From Parvibaculum sp. (GTDB lineage: Bacteria; Pseudomonadota; Alphaproteobacteria; Parvibaculales; Parvibaculaceae), in NCBI RefSeq assembly GCF_030651915.1, contig NZ_JAUSBV010000002.1, forward strand, positions 62,001 through 126,000: a stretch of DNA of 64,000 nucleotides. The letters run 5' to 3'. The position numbers and the translations under genes are program-made. The notes under the pieces were generated by a model. The model had not been told where the DNA came from. It did no database searches and was given only the letters and a program-made list of their open reading frames with translations. Of the stretch, positions 47,859 to 58,791 are shown one piece after another; the stretch's first letter is position 1, and each line of letters opens with the position of its first letter.

Positions 47859-48290
47859 TCAGCGACCCGAGCGATCCTGCAGGCGGACGATCACGTCGAC
47901 GCGGGCGATGTCCATGCCTTCGGGGGCCGGCGGCAGCTTGCCGATGGTCACGTCGTCGCCGGCAATATCCATCAGCGAGCCGTCGCGCTCGATGAAGAAA
48001 TGATGGTGATCGTCGATATTGGTGTCGAAATAGGTGCGGGCGCTGTCGACCACGACCTCGCGCAGCAGGCCGGCGCCGGTGAACTGGTGCAGCGTGTTGT
48101 AGACGGTGGCCAGCGAGACGCTGACGCCGGCGCGCTGCGCCTCGTCATGGAGCGCTTCAGCGGTCACGTGGCGGTCGCCGCCATCGAAGAGCAGACGGCC
48201 AAGCGCCAGCCGCTGCCGGGTGGGGCGTAGCCCCGCCTCGCGCAACCTGCCGAGCGTCTGGGTATAGGGCCTGTCCTGCGTCACACGCAT
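47859..48290 (-). CDS. irr: Fur-family regulator Irr
   Basis: A 143-residue Fur-superfamily repressor of the Irr type, which controls iron and haem genes in Rhizobiales. The HTH is in GLRPTRQRLALGRLLF and SLATVYNTLHQFTGAGLL. H95-H96-H97 in DDHHHFF is the Irr haem/metal signature, and the CxxC zinc pairs of Fur are absent. The N-terminal haem motif GCPWHD of Bradyrhizobium Irr is also absent. It is first in the run irr, rubrerythrin, Fe-S protein, DUF3501 and diverges from fabA. Confidence 0.88.
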   Translation of the reverse strand: MRVTQDRPYTQTLGRLREAGLRPTRQRLALGRLLFDGGDRHVTAEALHDEAQRAGVSVSLATVYNTLHQFTGAGLLREVVVDSARTYFDTNIDDHHHFFIERDGSLMDIAGDDVTIGKLPPAPEGMDIARVDVIVRLQDRSGR

Positions 48291-48308
48291 TGTCCTTCAA
48301 ACGACGTA

Positions 48309-48359
48309 GTTTGTAATCGTTACAAACAGTAGATAGGGTCTTTGTCACCTATTTGTCAA
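48309..48359 (-). promoter_or_regulatory. irr promoter with downstream palindrome
   Basis: Minus-strand -35 TTGACA (48359-48354), 17-bp spacer, -10 CTATCT (48336-48331). Over the predicted start site lies GTTTGTAA (48309-48316) / TTACAAAC (48320-48327), a perfect 8-bp inverted repeat around TCG, suited to Irr autorepression. Confidence 0.7.
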
Positions 48360-48534
48360 GGGCGGGGAGGGGGTTAGCCGCCGGCCGCGCCCGAAGGCGA
48401 GGGTTTGCGCGGGCCCTGCGGTGTGTTACCAAGCGGCCCAAGGGAGGCGGCCGAAAGGACCGCCGAGGAACGAGACCGGCCGGCGCTGCGCTCGAAAAAG
48501 AGGGCGGGCGCGGGCCCCAAGCGAGCGGACCCGA

Positions 48535-49053
48535 ATGGCGGACCAGAAAGCGGCTTATTCCTACGAAGACTTGCTCGAATGCGGCCACGGACGGCTGTTC
48601 GGTCCGGGCAATGCGCAGCTGCCGCTGCCGCCGATGCTGATGATCGATCGCATCACCCATATCTCGGATGAAGGCGGCGAACACGGCAAGGGCCTGATCA
48701 AGGCCGAATTCGACATCAAGCCGGATCTCTGGTTCTTCCCCTGCCATTTCGAAGGCGACCCGATCATGCCGGGCTGTCTCGGCCTCGACGGCGCCTGGCA
48801 GCTGCTGGGCTTTTTCCTCGGCTGGATCGGCGGCAAGGGCAAGGGACGCGCGGTGGGCGTGGGCGAAGTGAAATTCTCCGCCATGGTGACTCCCGCCATC
48901 AAAAAGATCGAATATATCATTCAACTGAAGCGGGTCGTGAATCGTCGTCTGGTTGTCGGCGTCGCCGACTGCACCATACTGGCCGATGGCGAACTGGCCT
49001 TCACCATCACCGACATGAAAGTCGGGCTGCAAGCCGAAGCGCAGGCGGCCTGA
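48535..49053 (+). CDS. fabA: 3-hydroxydecanoyl-ACP dehydratase/isomerase
   Basis: Hotdog-fold enzyme of 172 residues that introduces the cis double bond in unsaturated fatty-acid synthesis. Catalytic H71 ([14 protein letters not shown]) and D85 (GLDGAW) are present. The ATG at 48535 gives the family start [17 protein letters not shown]. First gene of fabA-fabB-fabI. Confidence 0.96.
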   Translation: MADQKAAYSYEDLLECGHGRLFGPGNAQLPLPPMLMIDRITHISDEGGEHGKGLIKAEFDIKPDLWFFPCHFEGDPIMPGCLGLDGAWQLLGFFLGWIGGKGKGRAVGVGEVKFSAMVTPAIKKIEYIIQLKRVVNRRLVVGVADCTILADGELAFTITDMKVGLQAEAQAA

Positions 49054-49102
49054 CGCGGCGACCAAACGGGTACGGAATTTTCGCAGTGAAAGAGAGGCAG
49101 CC

Positions 49103-50329
49103 ATGAGGCGGGTCGTCGTCACGGGCATCGGTATCGTCTCCAGCATCGGCAACAACAGCCAGGAAGTGCTCGCATCGCTTCGCGAGGGGAAATCCGGCAT
49201 CGAGAAATCGGCGGTCTATGCCGAGATGGGTTTCCGGAGCCAGATCCATGGCAGCCTGAAGATCAATCTCGACGAAGCGGTGGACCGGCGGGCGCGGCGC
49301 TTCATGGGCGATGGTGCCGCCTATGCGGCCGTCGCGATGGAACAGGCGATCCGCGATGCGGGGCTCGAGGAGAGCGATGTCAGCAATCCGCGCAGCGGGC
49401 TCATTGTCGGCTCGGGCGGGCCTTCGACGAAAGCCATCGTTGCCGCCGCCGACATGGCGCGCACCGAGCCGGTGAAGGGCCCGAAGAAAGTCGGCCCGTT
49501 CGCGGTGCCGAAGGCGATGTCGTCGACCTGCTCGGCCAATCTTTCAACCTGGTTCAAGACCAAGGGCGTCAACTATTCGATCAGCTCGGCCTGCTCGACC
49601 TCGGCCAACTGCATCGGCAATGCGGCCGAGATGATCCAGTGGGGCAAGCAAGACATCATGTTTGCAGGCGGCGGCGAAGAACTCGACTGGACGCTGTCGG
49701 TGCTGTTCGACGCGATGGGTGCGATGTCGGCCAAGCGCAACGACACGCCGGAGAAAGCCAGCCGCGCCTATGACAAGGACCGCGACGGTTTCGTGATTTC
49801 GGGCGGCGGCGGCATTCTGGTACTGGAGGAACTCGAACACGCAAAAGCGCGCGGCGCCAAAATCTATGCCGAGATCGTCGGCTATGGCGCAACGGCTGAC
49901 GGCGCCGACATGGTGGCGCCGTCGGGCGAAGGCGCGGTGCGCTGCATGAAAATGGCGCTCGAGAACGTCAAGGCGCCGGTCGACTACATCAATCCGCATG
50001 CGACCTCAACGCCGGTCGGCGACATTCCCGAGATCAACGCGATCCGCGAGGTCTTCGGCGCGAAAATGCCGCCGATCAGCGCCACCAAATCGCTGACGGG
50101 GCATGCGCAGGGTGCGGCGGGCGTCCATGAAGCGATCTATACGCTGCTGATGATGCAGAACGGCTTCATTGCGGCCAGTGCCAATATCGACGAGATCGAT
50201 CCGGCAGTGGCGGATGCCAATATCGCGCGGACGCGCATCGACGGCGCGAATATCAATCTGGCCATTTCCAACAGCTTCGGATTTGGCGGCACCAATGCGA
50301 CGCTGGCCTTCCAGCGCCATGAGGGGTGA
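49103..50329 (+). CDS. fabB: Beta-ketoacyl-ACP synthase I
   Basis: Condensing enzyme of 408 residues extending unsaturated acyl-ACP. The Cys-His-His triad is C164 ([12 protein letters not shown]), H299 (NPHATST) and H334 (TGHAQGAAG). GAGGCAG stands before the ATG. The pairing with fabA, 49 bp upstream, is the classical anaerobic unsaturated fatty-acid route. Confidence 0.96.
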   Translation: MRRVVVTGIGIVSSIGNNSQEVLASLREGKSGIEKSAVYAEMGFRSQIHGSLKINLDEAVDRRARRFMGDGAAYAAVAMEQAIRDAGLEESDVSNPRSGLIVGSGGPSTKAIVAAADMARTEPVKGPKKVGPFAVPKAMSSTCSANLSTWFKTKGVNYSISSACSTSANCIGNAAEMIQWGKQDIMFAGGGEELDWTLSVLFDAMGAMSAKRNDTPEKASRAYDKDRDGFVISGGGGILVLEELEHAKARGAKIYAEIVGYGATADGADMVAPSGEGAVRCMKMALENVKAPVDYINPHATSTPVGDIPEINAIREVFGAKMPPISATKSLTGHAQGAAGVHEAIYTLLMMQNGFIAASANIDEIDPAVADANIARTRIDGANINLAISNSFGFGGTNATLAFQRHEG

Positions 50330-50381
50330 CGGCGCGGGGGCACCGGTTTGAAGCGGAAGCAATTCGGGGAACGGACAATTC

Positions 50382-51239
50382 ATGCATGGGTCTGACGAAA
50401 AGCCGGGCGAACGGCGGCCGATATTGACCGGATCGCTGATGAAGGGCCGGCGCGGCCTGATCATGGGCGTCGCCAACGATCATTCGATCGCCTGGGGCAT
50501 TGCCCGCGCGCTGGCGGCGCACGGCGCCGAACTCGCCTTCACCTATCAGGGCGAGGCTTTCGGGCGGCGCGTCAAGCCGCTGGCGGAAGCGGCCGGCTCG
50601 AAGCTGCTGTTGCCCTGCGATGTGACCGATGGCGAGAGCCTCGACCGGACCTTCGAGGCGCTGGAAAAGGAATGGGGGCGCATGGATTTCGTCGTTCATG
50701 CGATCGCCTATTCCGACAAGAACGAACTCAAGGGCCGCTATGTCGACACGACGCGGGAGAACTTCCTGCGGACGATGGATGTTTCCTGCTTCTCCTTTAC
50801 CGATGTGGCGCGGCGCGCGGCCCGGTTGATGACGCAGGGCGGCTCGATGGTGACGCTGACCTATGGCGGTTCGACGCGGGTGATGCCGAACTACAATGTG
50901 ATGGGCGTGGCCAAGGCGGCGCTTGAAGCCAGCGTGCGCTATCTCGCCGTCGATCTCGGCCGGCACGGCATTCGCGTCAATGCGATTTCGGCCGGCCCGA
51001 TGCGGACGCTGGCAGGTTCCGCCGTCGGCGATGCGCGCTATGTGTTCAAGTGGAACAAGCAGCATGCGGCGATCAAGGAATCCATCGAACTCGACCATGT
51101 GGGCGGCGCCGGGCTCTACCTGCTTTCCGACCTTTCGGAGCGCGTGACCGGCGAAGTGCATCATGTCGATGGCGGCTACAACATCATCGGCATGCCACGC
51201 GCCGAAGAGCTGAAGATGATCGAGAACGGCGAGGGCTAG
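50382..51239 (+). CDS. fabI: Enoyl-ACP reductase (NADH), FabI
   Basis: SDR-type reductase of 285 residues closing each elongation cycle. GVANDHSIAWGIARAL is the nucleotide loop. The active site has Y161, Y171 and K178 (in PNYNVMGVAKAAL), as in E. coli FabI, and is the triclosan target type. The N-terminal ~20 residues are longer than in E. coli; an ATG at residue 20 is a possible later start. Third gene of the fab run. Confidence 0.95.
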   Translation: MHGSDEKPGERRPILTGSLMKGRRGLIMGVANDHSIAWGIARALAAHGAELAFTYQGEAFGRRVKPLAEAAGSKLLLPCDVTDGESLDRTFEALEKEWGRMDFVVHAIAYSDKNELKGRYVDTTRENFLRTMDVSCFSFTDVARRAARLMTQGGSMVTLTYGGSTRVMPNYNVMGVAKAALEASVRYLAVDLGRHGIRVNAISAGPMRTLAGSAVGDARYVFKWNKQHAAIKESIELDHVGGAGLYLLSDLSERVTGEVHHVDGGYNIIGMPRAEELKMIENGEG

Positions 51240-51247
51240 GCGGTCCG

Positions 51248-51871
51248 CTAGTGCCGCTTCAGCTCGAGCACGTTGAAGGTCGATTCGAGCACCGGCCAGG
51301 GAAAGAAAATGCGCAAGCGGCCATCGGCCAGCGGTTCGAGGATGCCGGGCTCGTCCTGCAGCTGCGGATCGGTGATGCCGCCTTCGGGGCCGGAATAGGG
51401 ACGCGGCGCGCCCGAGTGATCCTGATTGGGTGCGGCCAGCAAGACCCAGCTCGTTGCGTCGCGCGGATAGAGATAGCCGGTCTGACGCTGCGAGCCCGAA
51501 AGCTTTTCGAAGAAGAGGCCGTCGTCGCGCGCGGAAATGCGGCAGGCAAACCAGCCATAGACGACGAAGCTCAGATAGGGGCCGCCGGCCTTGATGGTGC
51601 GGCAGCGCCAGTTGCCGCGCAGCGAGGCGTCGGTCACCGAAACCGCTTCGGCCTGCATGATGTTGACCAGATCGGCATAGTCGCCGGCCGGAAAGGGTTC
51701 GGCGGCGGCCATTTCCATGCCCTTTGCCACCGCCTCGTCGAGACGGGCGAGACGGTCGCGGTCGAAATCGGTGATCTTGTCTTCCCAGCCCGATGGCGGG
51801 GCGGCGTCGGCAAGGACGGGAACCGGCAGCGCCAGAGCCAGCGCGGCGGCGAGAACGGCAGTGAAGCGCAT
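51248..51871 (-). CDS. Exported protein, DUF4893-like
   Basis: A 207-residue protein with a signal peptide (VLAAALALALPVPVLADA). The mature part has GNWRCRTIKAGG and VVYGWFACRI, which I associate with DUF4893, then SGSQRQTGYLYPRD. The two Cys may form a disulfide in the periplasm. No function is known. Convergent with fabI (8-bp gap) and directly downstream of the pnp terminator. Confidence 0.7.
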   Translation of the reverse strand: MRFTAVLAAALALALPVPVLADAAPPSGWEDKITDFDRDRLARLDEAVAKGMEMAAAEPFPAGDYADLVNIMQAEAVSVTDASLRGNWRCRTIKAGGPYLSFVVYGWFACRISARDDGLFFEKLSGSQRQTGYLYPRDATSWVLLAAPNQDHSGAPRPYSGPEGGITDPQLQDEPGILEPLADGRLRIFFPWPVLESTFNVLELKRH

Positions 51872-51885
51872 GGGCGACCTCCCAC

Positions 51886-51919
51886 AAGAAAACGGGGCCG
51901 GCTTTCAAAACCGGCCCCG
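51886..51919 (-). terminator. pnp terminator
   Basis: On the minus strand CGGGGCCGG (51919-51911) pairs perfectly with CCGGCCCCG (51901-51893) around a 9-base loop, followed by TTTTCTTG. It ends the long rimP-to-pnp transcript, 28 bp after the pnp stop. Confidence 0.88.
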
Positions 51920-51946
51920 CAATCCTAACGCTTTTGAAGCGGAAGA

Positions 51947-54127
51947 TCAGTCGCGACGACGGCCGCGGCCACCGCCACCCTCGCGCTTTTCGCGGGGCTG
52001 CTCGGCCGGCTCGTTTTCGTAGACGATCTCTTCGCCCGTCTCCTGGTTCACATGCTTCATCGACAGGCGGACCTTGCCGCGATCGTCGAAGCCCAGCAGC
52101 TTGACCTTGACCTTGTCGCCTTCCTTGACGATGTCGGAAACCTGCTCGACGCGGTTCGGCGCCATCTGCGAGATGTGCACCAGACCGTCGCGCGGGCCGA
52201 AGAAGTTCACGAAGGCGCCGAAATCGACAACCTTCACGACCGTGCCTTCATAGATCACACCGACTTCCGGCTCGGCGACGATGCCCTGGATCCAGGCAAT
52301 TGCCTTGCGGATCGCCTCGCCATCGGACGAGGCGACCTTGATCGTGCCGTCGTCGGAGATGTCGATCTTGGCGCCGGTCTTTTCGACGATCTCGCGCACC
52401 ACCTTGCCGCCGGTGCCGATGACTTCACGGATCTTGTCGGTCGGGACCTTGATGACTTCGATGCGCGGTGCATGTTCGCCCATTTCGGGGCGGGCGGTGT
52501 CGAGGGCTTTGGCCATCTCGCCGAGGATATGGATGCGGCCGCCCTTCGCCTGGGCGAGCGCCTGCTTCATGATGCCTTCGGTGATGCCGGCGATCTTGAT
52601 GTCCATCTGCAGCGAGGTCACGCCTTCGGCCGTGCCCGCCACCTTGAAGTCCATGTCGCCAAGATGATCCTCGTCGCCGAGAATGTCGGAGAGCACCGCG
52701 AAGCGCTCGCCTTCGAGGATCAGGCCCATCGCGATACCGGCGACGGCACGCTTCACCGGCACGCCGGCATCCATCATCGCCAGCGACGAACCGCAAACGG
52801 TCGCCATCGAGGAGGAACCGTTCGACTCAGTGATTTCCGAGACAAGACGGATCGTGTAGGGGAACTCGGTCTTGGGCGGCAGCACGGCGCGCAGCGCACG
52901 CCAGGCCAGCTTGCCGTGACCGACTTCACGACGGCCGGTGAAGCCGACGCGGCCCGTCTCGCCGACCGAGAAGGGCGGGAAGTTGTAGTGCAGCAGGAAG
53001 TGTTCCTTGTAGGTGCCTTCCAGCGCATCGACGAATTGTTCGTCGTCGCCGGTGCCCAGCGTCGCCACGACCAGCGCCTGGGTTTCGCCGCGGGTAAAGA
53101 GCGCCGAACCGTGCGCGCGTGGCAAAATGCCGACCTGGGAGACGATGGGACGCACGGTGTCGAGATCGCGGCCGTCGATGCGGCTCTTGGTGTCGAGGAT
53201 CGAATTGCGGACGATGTCGCTTTCGATTTCCTTGAAGACGCCGCCGACATCCGTTTCCGGCACGGCGTTCGGGTCTTCGGCATTGCAGAGCGCGGCCTTG
53301 GCCTTGTCTTTCGCCTGCGAGATCGCCGCGTGGCGCTGGCCCTTGTCCTTGAGGCCGTAGGCAGCGCGCAGATCGCCTTCAACCAGCGAACGCACCTTGG
53401 TGACCAGACCGGAATTGTCCTTCACATCGATGGCGCGGGGTTCCTTGGCGCATTTCTCGGCCAAGCGGATGATCATGTCGATCACCGGCTGGAAGTGCTT
53501 GTGGCCGTACATCACGGCGCCCAGCATGATGTCTTCGGAAAGTTCCTTGGCTTCCGATTCGACCATCATCACGGCGTCGGCCGTACCGGCGACGACGAGG
53601 TCGAGGTCGCTCTCGGCCATTTCGTCGATCATCGGATTGAGCTTGTATTCACCGCCGATGTAGCCGATGCGGGCGGCGGCGATGGGGCCCATGAAGGGCA
53701 GGCCCGAAATGGTCAGCGCGGCCGACACGGCGACCAGAGCGACGATATCGGGATCGTTCTCCATATCGTGGGAAAGCACGGTCGCGATGACCTGGGTTTC
53801 GTTCTTGAAGCCCTTGATGAAGAGCGGGCGGATCGGACGGTCGATCAGACGGCAGACCAGCGTTTCCTTCTCGCTCGGCCGACCCTCGCGCTTGAAGAAG
53901 CCGCCGGGAATCTTGCCTGCGGCGTAAGTCTTTTCCTGGTAGTTGACGGTCAGGGGAAAAAAATCGAGCCCCGGCTTCGGCTTGCGGTCGCCGACGACAG
54001 TGGCAAGCACCGTCGTTTCGCCATAGGTCGCGAGCACCGCGCCATCGGCCTGGCGGGCGATCTTGCCCGTTTCGAGGATGAGCGGACGGCCGCCCCATTC
54101 GATTTCTTCGCGTGTAATTTCAAACAT
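51947..54127 (-). CDS. pnp: Polyribonucleotide nucleotidyltransferase (PNPase)
   Basis: Phosphorolytic 3'-5' exoribonuclease, 726 residues, trimeric. Two RNase PH-like domains ([32 protein letters not shown] ... [11 protein letters not shown]), then KH ([15 protein letters not shown]) and S1 ([20 protein letters not shown]). The C-terminal ~25 residues are Glu- then Gly/Arg-rich and may bind RNA or RNase E. The ATG at 54127 follows CAGGAAAC. A structured leader lies upstream. Confidence 0.97.
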   Translation of the reverse strand: MFEITREEIEWGGRPLILETGKIARQADGAVLATYGETTVLATVVGDRKPKPGLDFFPLTVNYQEKTYAAGKIPGGFFKREGRPSEKETLVCRLIDRPIRPLFIKGFKNETQVIATVLSHDMENDPDIVALVAVSAALTISGLPFMGPIAAARIGYIGGEYKLNPMIDEMAESDLDLVVAGTADAVMMVESEAKELSEDIMLGAVMYGHKHFQPVIDMIIRLAEKCAKEPRAIDVKDNSGLVTKVRSLVEGDLRAAYGLKDKGQRHAAISQAKDKAKAALCNAEDPNAVPETDVGGVFKEIESDIVRNSILDTKSRIDGRDLDTVRPIVSQVGILPRAHGSALFTRGETQALVVATLGTGDDEQFVDALEGTYKEHFLLHYNFPPFSVGETGRVGFTGRREVGHGKLAWRALRAVLPPKTEFPYTIRLVSEITESNGSSSMATVCGSSLAMMDAGVPVKRAVAGIAMGLILEGERFAVLSDILGDEDHLGDMDFKVAGTAEGVTSLQMDIKIAGITEGIMKQALAQAKGGRIHILGEMAKALDTARPEMGEHAPRIEVIKVPTDKIREVIGTGGKVVREIVEKTGAKIDISDDGTIKVASSDGEAIRKAIAWIQGIVAEPEVGVIYEGTVVKVVDFGAFVNFFGPRDGLVHISQMAPNRVEQVSDIVKEGDKVKVKLLGFDDRGKVRLSMKHVNQETGEEIVYENEPAEQPREKREGGGGRGRRRD

Positions 54128-54283
54128 ATCGGTTTCCTGTTCCGCGCCGCCGCTCATCTGCGTTCGTTTCCACTATCCCGGCAGGCGCTTTTCTGCCGCC
54201 TTCCCGGCGGCCGGACAAAATGGAGGGCTGGTGCGGCGTGCGCGAACCTTGCGCTACGCGAACTTGACGCAGGACCGAACGCC

Positions 54284-54347
54284 ACGAGACAAAGGCGAAA
54301 GGTCCAGCCGCTTCACAGCCATCCGCTAACGGACGATTGTCTCTCGT
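54284..54347 (-). promoter_or_regulatory. pnp leader stem
   Basis: ACGAGACAA (54284-54292) pairs with TTGTCTCTCGT (54337-54347) with a small bulge, forming a long stem ~160 nt before pnp. PNPase genes are typically autoregulated through an RNase III-cut leader stem, which this resembles. The rest of 54128-54446 (319 bp) has no gene. Confidence 0.5.
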
Positions 54348-54446
54348 TCTGGCCTTACAAAGACGCACGCCCGCCCCTCGGGTCCAAAGACCGTCCGGGC
54401 AGGCGCCGCACCTTGCGAAACCGATGGGGTAATAATACGCACCCCG

Positions 54447-54716
54447 TTACCGCCGGATCCCCAAGCGGGCGATCAGCTTTTCATAACGCGCCTGATCCTT
54501 CTTCTTCACATAGTCGAGAAGGCTGCGGCGCTGACTCACCATCTTCAGCAGGCCGCGACGCGAATGATTGTCCTTCGCGTGGCCCTTGAAGTGTTCGGTG
54601 AGGTTGACGATGCGCTCGGTGAGAATGGCGACCTGCACTTCGGGCGAACCCGTGTCGCCGTCCTTGCCGGCAAATTCCTTGATCAGCTCGGTTTTGCGTT
54701 CCGGCGTAATCGACAT
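54447..54716 (-). CDS. rpsO: 30S ribosomal protein S15
   Basis: An 89-residue protein binding the central domain of 16S r[39 protein letters not shown] and [19 protein letters not shown] are typical. Ten bases downstream of truB and ahead of pnp, the usual truB-rpsO-pnp order. Confidence 0.97.
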   Translation of the reverse strand: MSITPERKTELIKEFAGKDGDTGSPEVQVAILTERIVNLTEHFKGHAKDNHSRRGLLKMVSQRRSLLDYVKKKDQARYEKLIARLGIRR

Positions 54717-54726
54717 CGGTGTCTCC

Positions 54727-55650
54727 TCATGAATCGAGATTGAACACGCGCACGGGGCGAAGCGCGCCTTTCTCGTATTCGGTGAGGGCCACCGGGTCTC
54801 CCCGATGGGTCGCCAAAACCGATCCGGAAAGGATGGGTGCGTCGCGTCCGCGCAACAAAACCCCCTGACCCTGTTTCAAGCGGGCCGCATCCTCGCCGCT
54901 CACGGCCAGTGCCGGGATGTCGTCCAGCGCGGTCTCGAGCGGCAGCAAATGGGCCCCAAGGTCGGGAGCGGGCGCAATATGACCCAAGGCGCAGAGTTTA
55001 TCCAGTGGAATTGCCGCCGCCTCGCCGAAAGGCCCATGGCGGGTCCGGCGAAGCGCCGAAACATGGCCGACGGTGCCCATCGCACGGGCCAGGTCGCGGG
55101 CCAGAGAACGGACGTAAGTCCCTTTGCTGCAAAGGATTTCCAGCTCGGCATGGTCGCGATCCGGGCACCCCAAAAGGCGGATTTCATGGATCGTGACCGG
55201 ACGGGGCTTCATTTCGACCACCTCACCGGCCCGGGCGCGCGCATAGGCCCGCTCGCCATCGATCTTGATGGCCGAAAAGGCCGGGGGCACCTGCTCGATC
55301 GGGCCCGAAAAAGCCGCCAGCCCGGCCTTGATCGCGGCCGCGGTGGGCCTGACAGGGCTCCATTCGACGATCTCGCCTTCGGCATCGTCGGTTGAGGTCG
55401 CCGCACCGAAGCAAATGGTGAAGCGGTAGCCCTTGGCCGCGTCGATGATGAAGGGAACGGTTTTCGTCGCCTCGCCCAGCGCCACGGGCAGAATGCCGGT
55501 CGCCAGCGGATCCAGCGTGCCGGCATGGCCGGCCTTGCGGGCGTTGAAGAGGCGGCGGACGCGATTGACGACGTCGGAGGAGGTCGGGCCCGACGGCTTG
55601 TCGACGATCACCCAGCCTGACACCGCTTCGCCTGTTTTGCGGCGGGCCAT
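54727..55650 (-). CDS. truB: tRNA pseudouridine(55) synthase
   Basis: Modifies U55 in the T-loop of tRNAs, 307 residues. [17 protein letters not shown], the catalytic Asp in [13 protein letters not shown], and [15 protein letters not shown] are diagnostic. The C-terminal PUA-like part ends in [10 protein letters not shown]. Five bases downstream of rbfA, in the same transcript. Confidence 0.96.
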   Translation of the reverse strand: MARRKTGEAVSGWVIVDKPSGPTSSDVVNRVRRLFNARKAGHAGTLDPLATGILPVALGEATKTVPFIIDAAKGYRFTICFGAATSTDDAEGEIVEWSPVRPTAAAIKAGLAAFSGPIEQVPPAFSAIKIDGERAYARARAGEVVEMKPRPVTIHEIRLLGCPDRDHAELEILCSKGTYVRSLARDLARAMGTVGHVSALRRTRHGPFGEAAAIPLDKLCALGHIAPAPDLGAHLLPLETALDDIPALAVSGEDAARLKQGQGVLLRGRDAPILSGSVLATHRGDPVALTEYEKGALRPVRVFNLDS

Positions 55651-55655
55651 GGGGC

Positions 55656-56114
55656 TCAGTCCTTTTCTTCGTCCCCGGCGGCATCGTGCGAAAGATCGCG
55701 CGCCACGTCGTCCGTTTTGTCGCGCGCGAGATCGCGCGCGACGGGGGGTGAATGCAGCAGGCGGTCGATCTCGCTCGCCTTGTCGTAGGAGGTGTCGGGT
55801 TCGAAGGTGAGATCGGGCATGAATTTGAACGTGACCTCACGCGAAAGCTGGCCGCGCAGATAGGCGCGCACCCGCGTCAGCGCGGCGGCAAGCGCGACAC
55901 CGTCGCCTGTGCCGAGCGGCGCGACGAAGCAGGTCGCGTGACGCAAATCCGGGCTCATGCGCACCTCGGTGATCGAGAAGCTGCGCTCGATCAGCTCGGG
56001 ATCGCGGATGGTGCCGCGCGCCACAATGTCGGCAAGCGCGCGCCGCACCAGTTCACCGGCGCGAAGCTGGCGCTGGCTTGGGCCCTTCGATGCGTGCGTG
56101 TGTTTTTTGGCCAT
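55656..56114 (-). CDS. rbfA: 30S ribosome-binding factor A
   Basis: KH-like 30S maturation factor, 152 residues: LVRRALADIVARGTIRDPEL, FSITEVRMSPDLRHATCFVA and YLRGQLSREVTFKFMPDLTF. The Asp-rich C-terminal tail, with repeated ARDL/DDVARDL words, is longer than in E. coli. The ATG at 56114 starts MAKKHTHASKG. Between infB and truB. Confidence 0.94.
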   Translation of the reverse strand: MAKKHTHASKGPSQRQLRAGELVRRALADIVARGTIRDPELIERSFSITEVRMSPDLRHATCFVAPLGTGDGVALAAALTRVRAYLRGQLSREVTFKFMPDLTFEPDTSYDKASEIDRLLHSPPVARDLARDKTDDVARDLSHDAAGDEEKD

Positions 56115-56169
56115 GACGGCGTCTTTCAATCGCCCTGGCATCGGCCGGGGCCGGGTGGCGGCCTCGCGA

Positions 56170-58791
56170 TCAGGCGAGGCTGCGCTTCACCACCTCGACA
56201 TCAAAACACTCGATGATGTCGCCCTTGCGCATGTCCTGGTAATTCTCGAAGGCCATGCCGCATTCCTGACCGGACTGCACTTCCTTCACTTCGTCCTTGA
56301 AACGCTTCAAGGTCGAGAGTTTGCCTTCATGCACGACAACGTCGTCGCGAATGAGGCGCACACTGGAGCCGCGGCGGACCACACCTTCGGTGACACGGCA
56401 GCCTGAAACCTTGCCAACCTTGGAGATGTTGAACACTTCCAGGATTTCGGCGTTGCCGAGGAAGGTCTCGCGCAGCTCCGGCGAGAGCATGCCGGAAAGC
56501 GCCGCCTTGATGTCGTCGACGAGATCGTAGATGACCGAATAATAGCGAATCTCGACGCCGGCCTGATGTGCCGATTCGCGTGCCTGCGTGTTGGCGCGAA
56601 CGTTGAAGCCGATGACCGGCGCACCCGACGCGGTTGCCAGCGTGATGTCGCTTTCGGTCACGCCGCCAACACCGACATGAATGACGCGGGCCGTGACCTC
56701 GTCGGTGCCGAGCTTCTCGAGCGCCTGAACGATGGCTTCGGCCGATCCCTGCACGTCCGCCTTGACGACGATGGGCAGCTCTTTCTTGTCCTGCTCTTTC
56801 AGCTGCGACAGCATCTGATCGAGCGACGTGCGGCCGCCGCCCACGCGCTTGTCGCGCTGGACGCGCCGGCGATATTCGGTGACTTCGCGGGCGCGCGCTT
56901 CGCTTTCGACGACGCTCATCACGTCGCCGGCCTCCGGCGCGCCGCCAAGACCCAGAACCTCGACGGGTTCCGACGGTCCGGCGCTTGCGACGTTTTCACT
57001 GCGGTCGTTGATCAACGCACGCACACGGCCCCATTCGGCGCCGGCCACAATGATATCGCCGACCCGCAAGGTGCCGCGCTGGACCAGCACGGTGCCGACG
57101 GGTCCGCGACCGCGATCGAGTTTTGCCTCAACGATGATGCCTTCGGCCGGGCGATCCGGATTGGCGCGAATGTCGAGCAATTCGGCTTGCAGAAGGATCG
57201 TTTCTTCCAGCTTGTCGAGACCCATGCCTGTCTTCGCCGAGATCGGAACGGCCAGCACGTCGCCGCCGAAATCCTCGACCACGACTTCGTGCTGCAGGAG
57301 TTCGTTCTTCACGCGGGTCGGATCGGCTTCCGGTTTGTCCATCTTGTTGATGGCGACGATCATCGGAACACCGGCGGCCTTGGCATGATTGATGGCTTCG
57401 ATCGTCTGCGGCATGACGCCGTCATCGGCCGCGACGACCAACACAACGATGTCGGTGACTTTCGCACCGCGGGCGCGCATCGAGGTAAAGGCCGCATGGC
57501 CTGGCGTGTCGAGAAAGGTGATGCGCTCACCGGAGCTCAGGTTCACCTGATAGGCGCCGATATGCTGCGTGATGCCACCGGCCTCACCGGCCGCGACGTC
57601 GGTCTTGCGCAGCGCGTCGAGGAGCGACGTCTTGCCGTGGTCAACATGACCCATGACGGTGACGACGGGGGCACGGGGCAGTTTCGACTCCGTCGAGTCG
57701 TCCTCGCCGACCAGGCCTTCCTCGACATCCGATTCCGCAACGCGCCTCACCGCATGGCCGAGCTCTTCGGCAACAAGCTGGGCCGTGTCGCTGTCGATCA
57801 CGTCGGTGATCTTCAGCATGATGCCCTGCTTCATCAGAATCTTCATCACATCGACCGCGCGTTCCGCCATGCGGTTCGCCAGTTCCTGGATGGTGATGAC
57901 CTCGGGAATGATCACGTCACGGATGATTTTCTGCGGGGCTTCCTGAATGCCCATATGCTTCTTGCGCTCGCGCTCGACGCGGCGGCGCATCGAAGCGAGC
58001 GAGCGCTGGCGCTCGCCCTCATCGTCGAAAGCCTTGGTGATGGTGAGCTTGCCGCGGCGGCGCTCCTCGGTGCGGCGCGCAACCGGGGGCTTGGCGGGCG
58101 TGTGGCCGGCGCCGCGCTTCGGCTTGTCGTCGTCCTCGGCCTCGTCGCTTTTCAAATCTTTCGCGGTCGCGCGTCCGACCGGAAGATCGGTATCGAGGCG
58201 GCGTTTGGCCTCGTCGGCGGCGCGCGCACGCGTTGCCTGTTCGGCAGCAAGGCGCGTGGCTTCCTCGGCGGCCCGTGCCGCTGCTTCCGTCCGTTCGCGG
58301 TCGCGGCGCGAATCTTCGTCGGCAAAACGGCGTGCCTCTTCTTCAGCACGACGCCGATCTTCGCCCTCGCGTTCGCGGGCGCTGTCGAGCGCCAATGCGC
58401 GGGCCTGCTTTTCCTCTTCGGTAAGTGTCCGCAAAACCACACCCGAACGGGCGCGGCTGGCGGGCCTTTCCTTGACCGCCGGCGCTGCCGCTGCGGGTGC
58501 GGGTGCGGCGGCTTTCGCCGGTTTCGCCGCCTTGACCTCGATTTCAGCCGGCACCGGCACTTCCGCGACCTTGCTGGCCGGGGCTGCCGCTTTTTTCGGC
58601 GCCGCCGGCTCTTCGGCAGCGGCCGCGCCGGTTTTCAACGTGCGGCTCTTCTTTTTCTCGACGACCACCGTCTTGGTGCGGCCATGCGAGAAGTTCTGGC
58701 GCACATGGCCAGACTCGACCGTCCGCTTCAGGCTCAGCGTCTTGCCGCCTGCTTTCGGTTTGCGTTCGCTCGTATCGGCCTGATCGGTCAT
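56170..58791 (-). CDS. infB: Translation initiation factor IF-2
   Basis: GTPase positioning initiator tRNA on the ribosome, 873 residues. About 250 N-terminal residues are Ala/Glu/Arg/Lys-rich and probably helical, including a segment rich in [20 protein letters not shown]-like charge. G1 [14 protein letters not shown] is near 380, then DTPGHAAF and [10 protein letters not shown]. The C-terminal domains end [27 protein letters not shown] precedes the ATG at 58791, which overlaps the ylxR-like stop. Confidence 0.96.
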   Translation of the reverse strand: MTDQADTSERKPKAGGKTLSLKRTVESGHVRQNFSHGRTKTVVVEKKKSRTLKTGAAAAEEPAAPKKAAAPASKVAEVPVPAEIEVKAAKPAKAAAPAPAAAAPAVKERPASRARSGVVLRTLTEEEKQARALALDSAREREGEDRRRAEEEARRFADEDSRRDRERTEAAARAAEEATRLAAEQATRARAADEAKRRLDTDLPVGRATAKDLKSDEAEDDDKPKRGAGHTPAKPPVARRTEERRRGKLTITKAFDDEGERQRSLASMRRRVERERKKHMGIQEAPQKIIRDVIIPEVITIQELANRMAERAVDVMKILMKQGIMLKITDVIDSDTAQLVAEELGHAVRRVAESDVEEGLVGEDDSTESKLPRAPVVTVMGHVDHGKTSLLDALRKTDVAAGEAGGITQHIGAYQVNLSSGERITFLDTPGHAAFTSMRARGAKVTDIVVLVVAADDGVMPQTIEAINHAKAAGVPMIVAINKMDKPEADPTRVKNELLQHEVVVEDFGGDVLAVPISAKTGMGLDKLEETILLQAELLDIRANPDRPAEGIIVEAKLDRGRGPVGTVLVQRGTLRVGDIIVAGAEWGRVRALINDRSENVASAGPSEPVEVLGLGGAPEAGDVMSVVESEARAREVTEYRRRVQRDKRVGGGRTSLDQMLSQLKEQDKKELPIVVKADVQGSAEAIVQALEKLGTDEVTARVIHVGVGGVTESDITLATASGAPVIGFNVRANTQARESAHQAGVEIRYYSVIYDLVDDIKAALSGMLSPELRETFLGNAEILEVFNISKVGKVSGCRVTEGVVRRGSSVRLIRDDVVVHEGKLSTLKRFKDEVKEVQSGQECGMAFENYQDMRKGDIIECFDVEVVKRSLA

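Noticed and set aside
48336-48359. Further copy of the 11-bp CTGTCAC array
   Set aside because: Two TTGTCA words 11 bp apart occur here, but one is the irr -35 box, the G-run and inverted site are missing, and the core differs.
52052-54589. Long rightward open frame of 845 codons
   Set aside because: It is fully antisense to pnp and rpsO, which have clear domains; its translation is His/Asp/Arg-rich without any family motif. The same holds for 56566-58830 against infB and 34740-36002 against coaBC.
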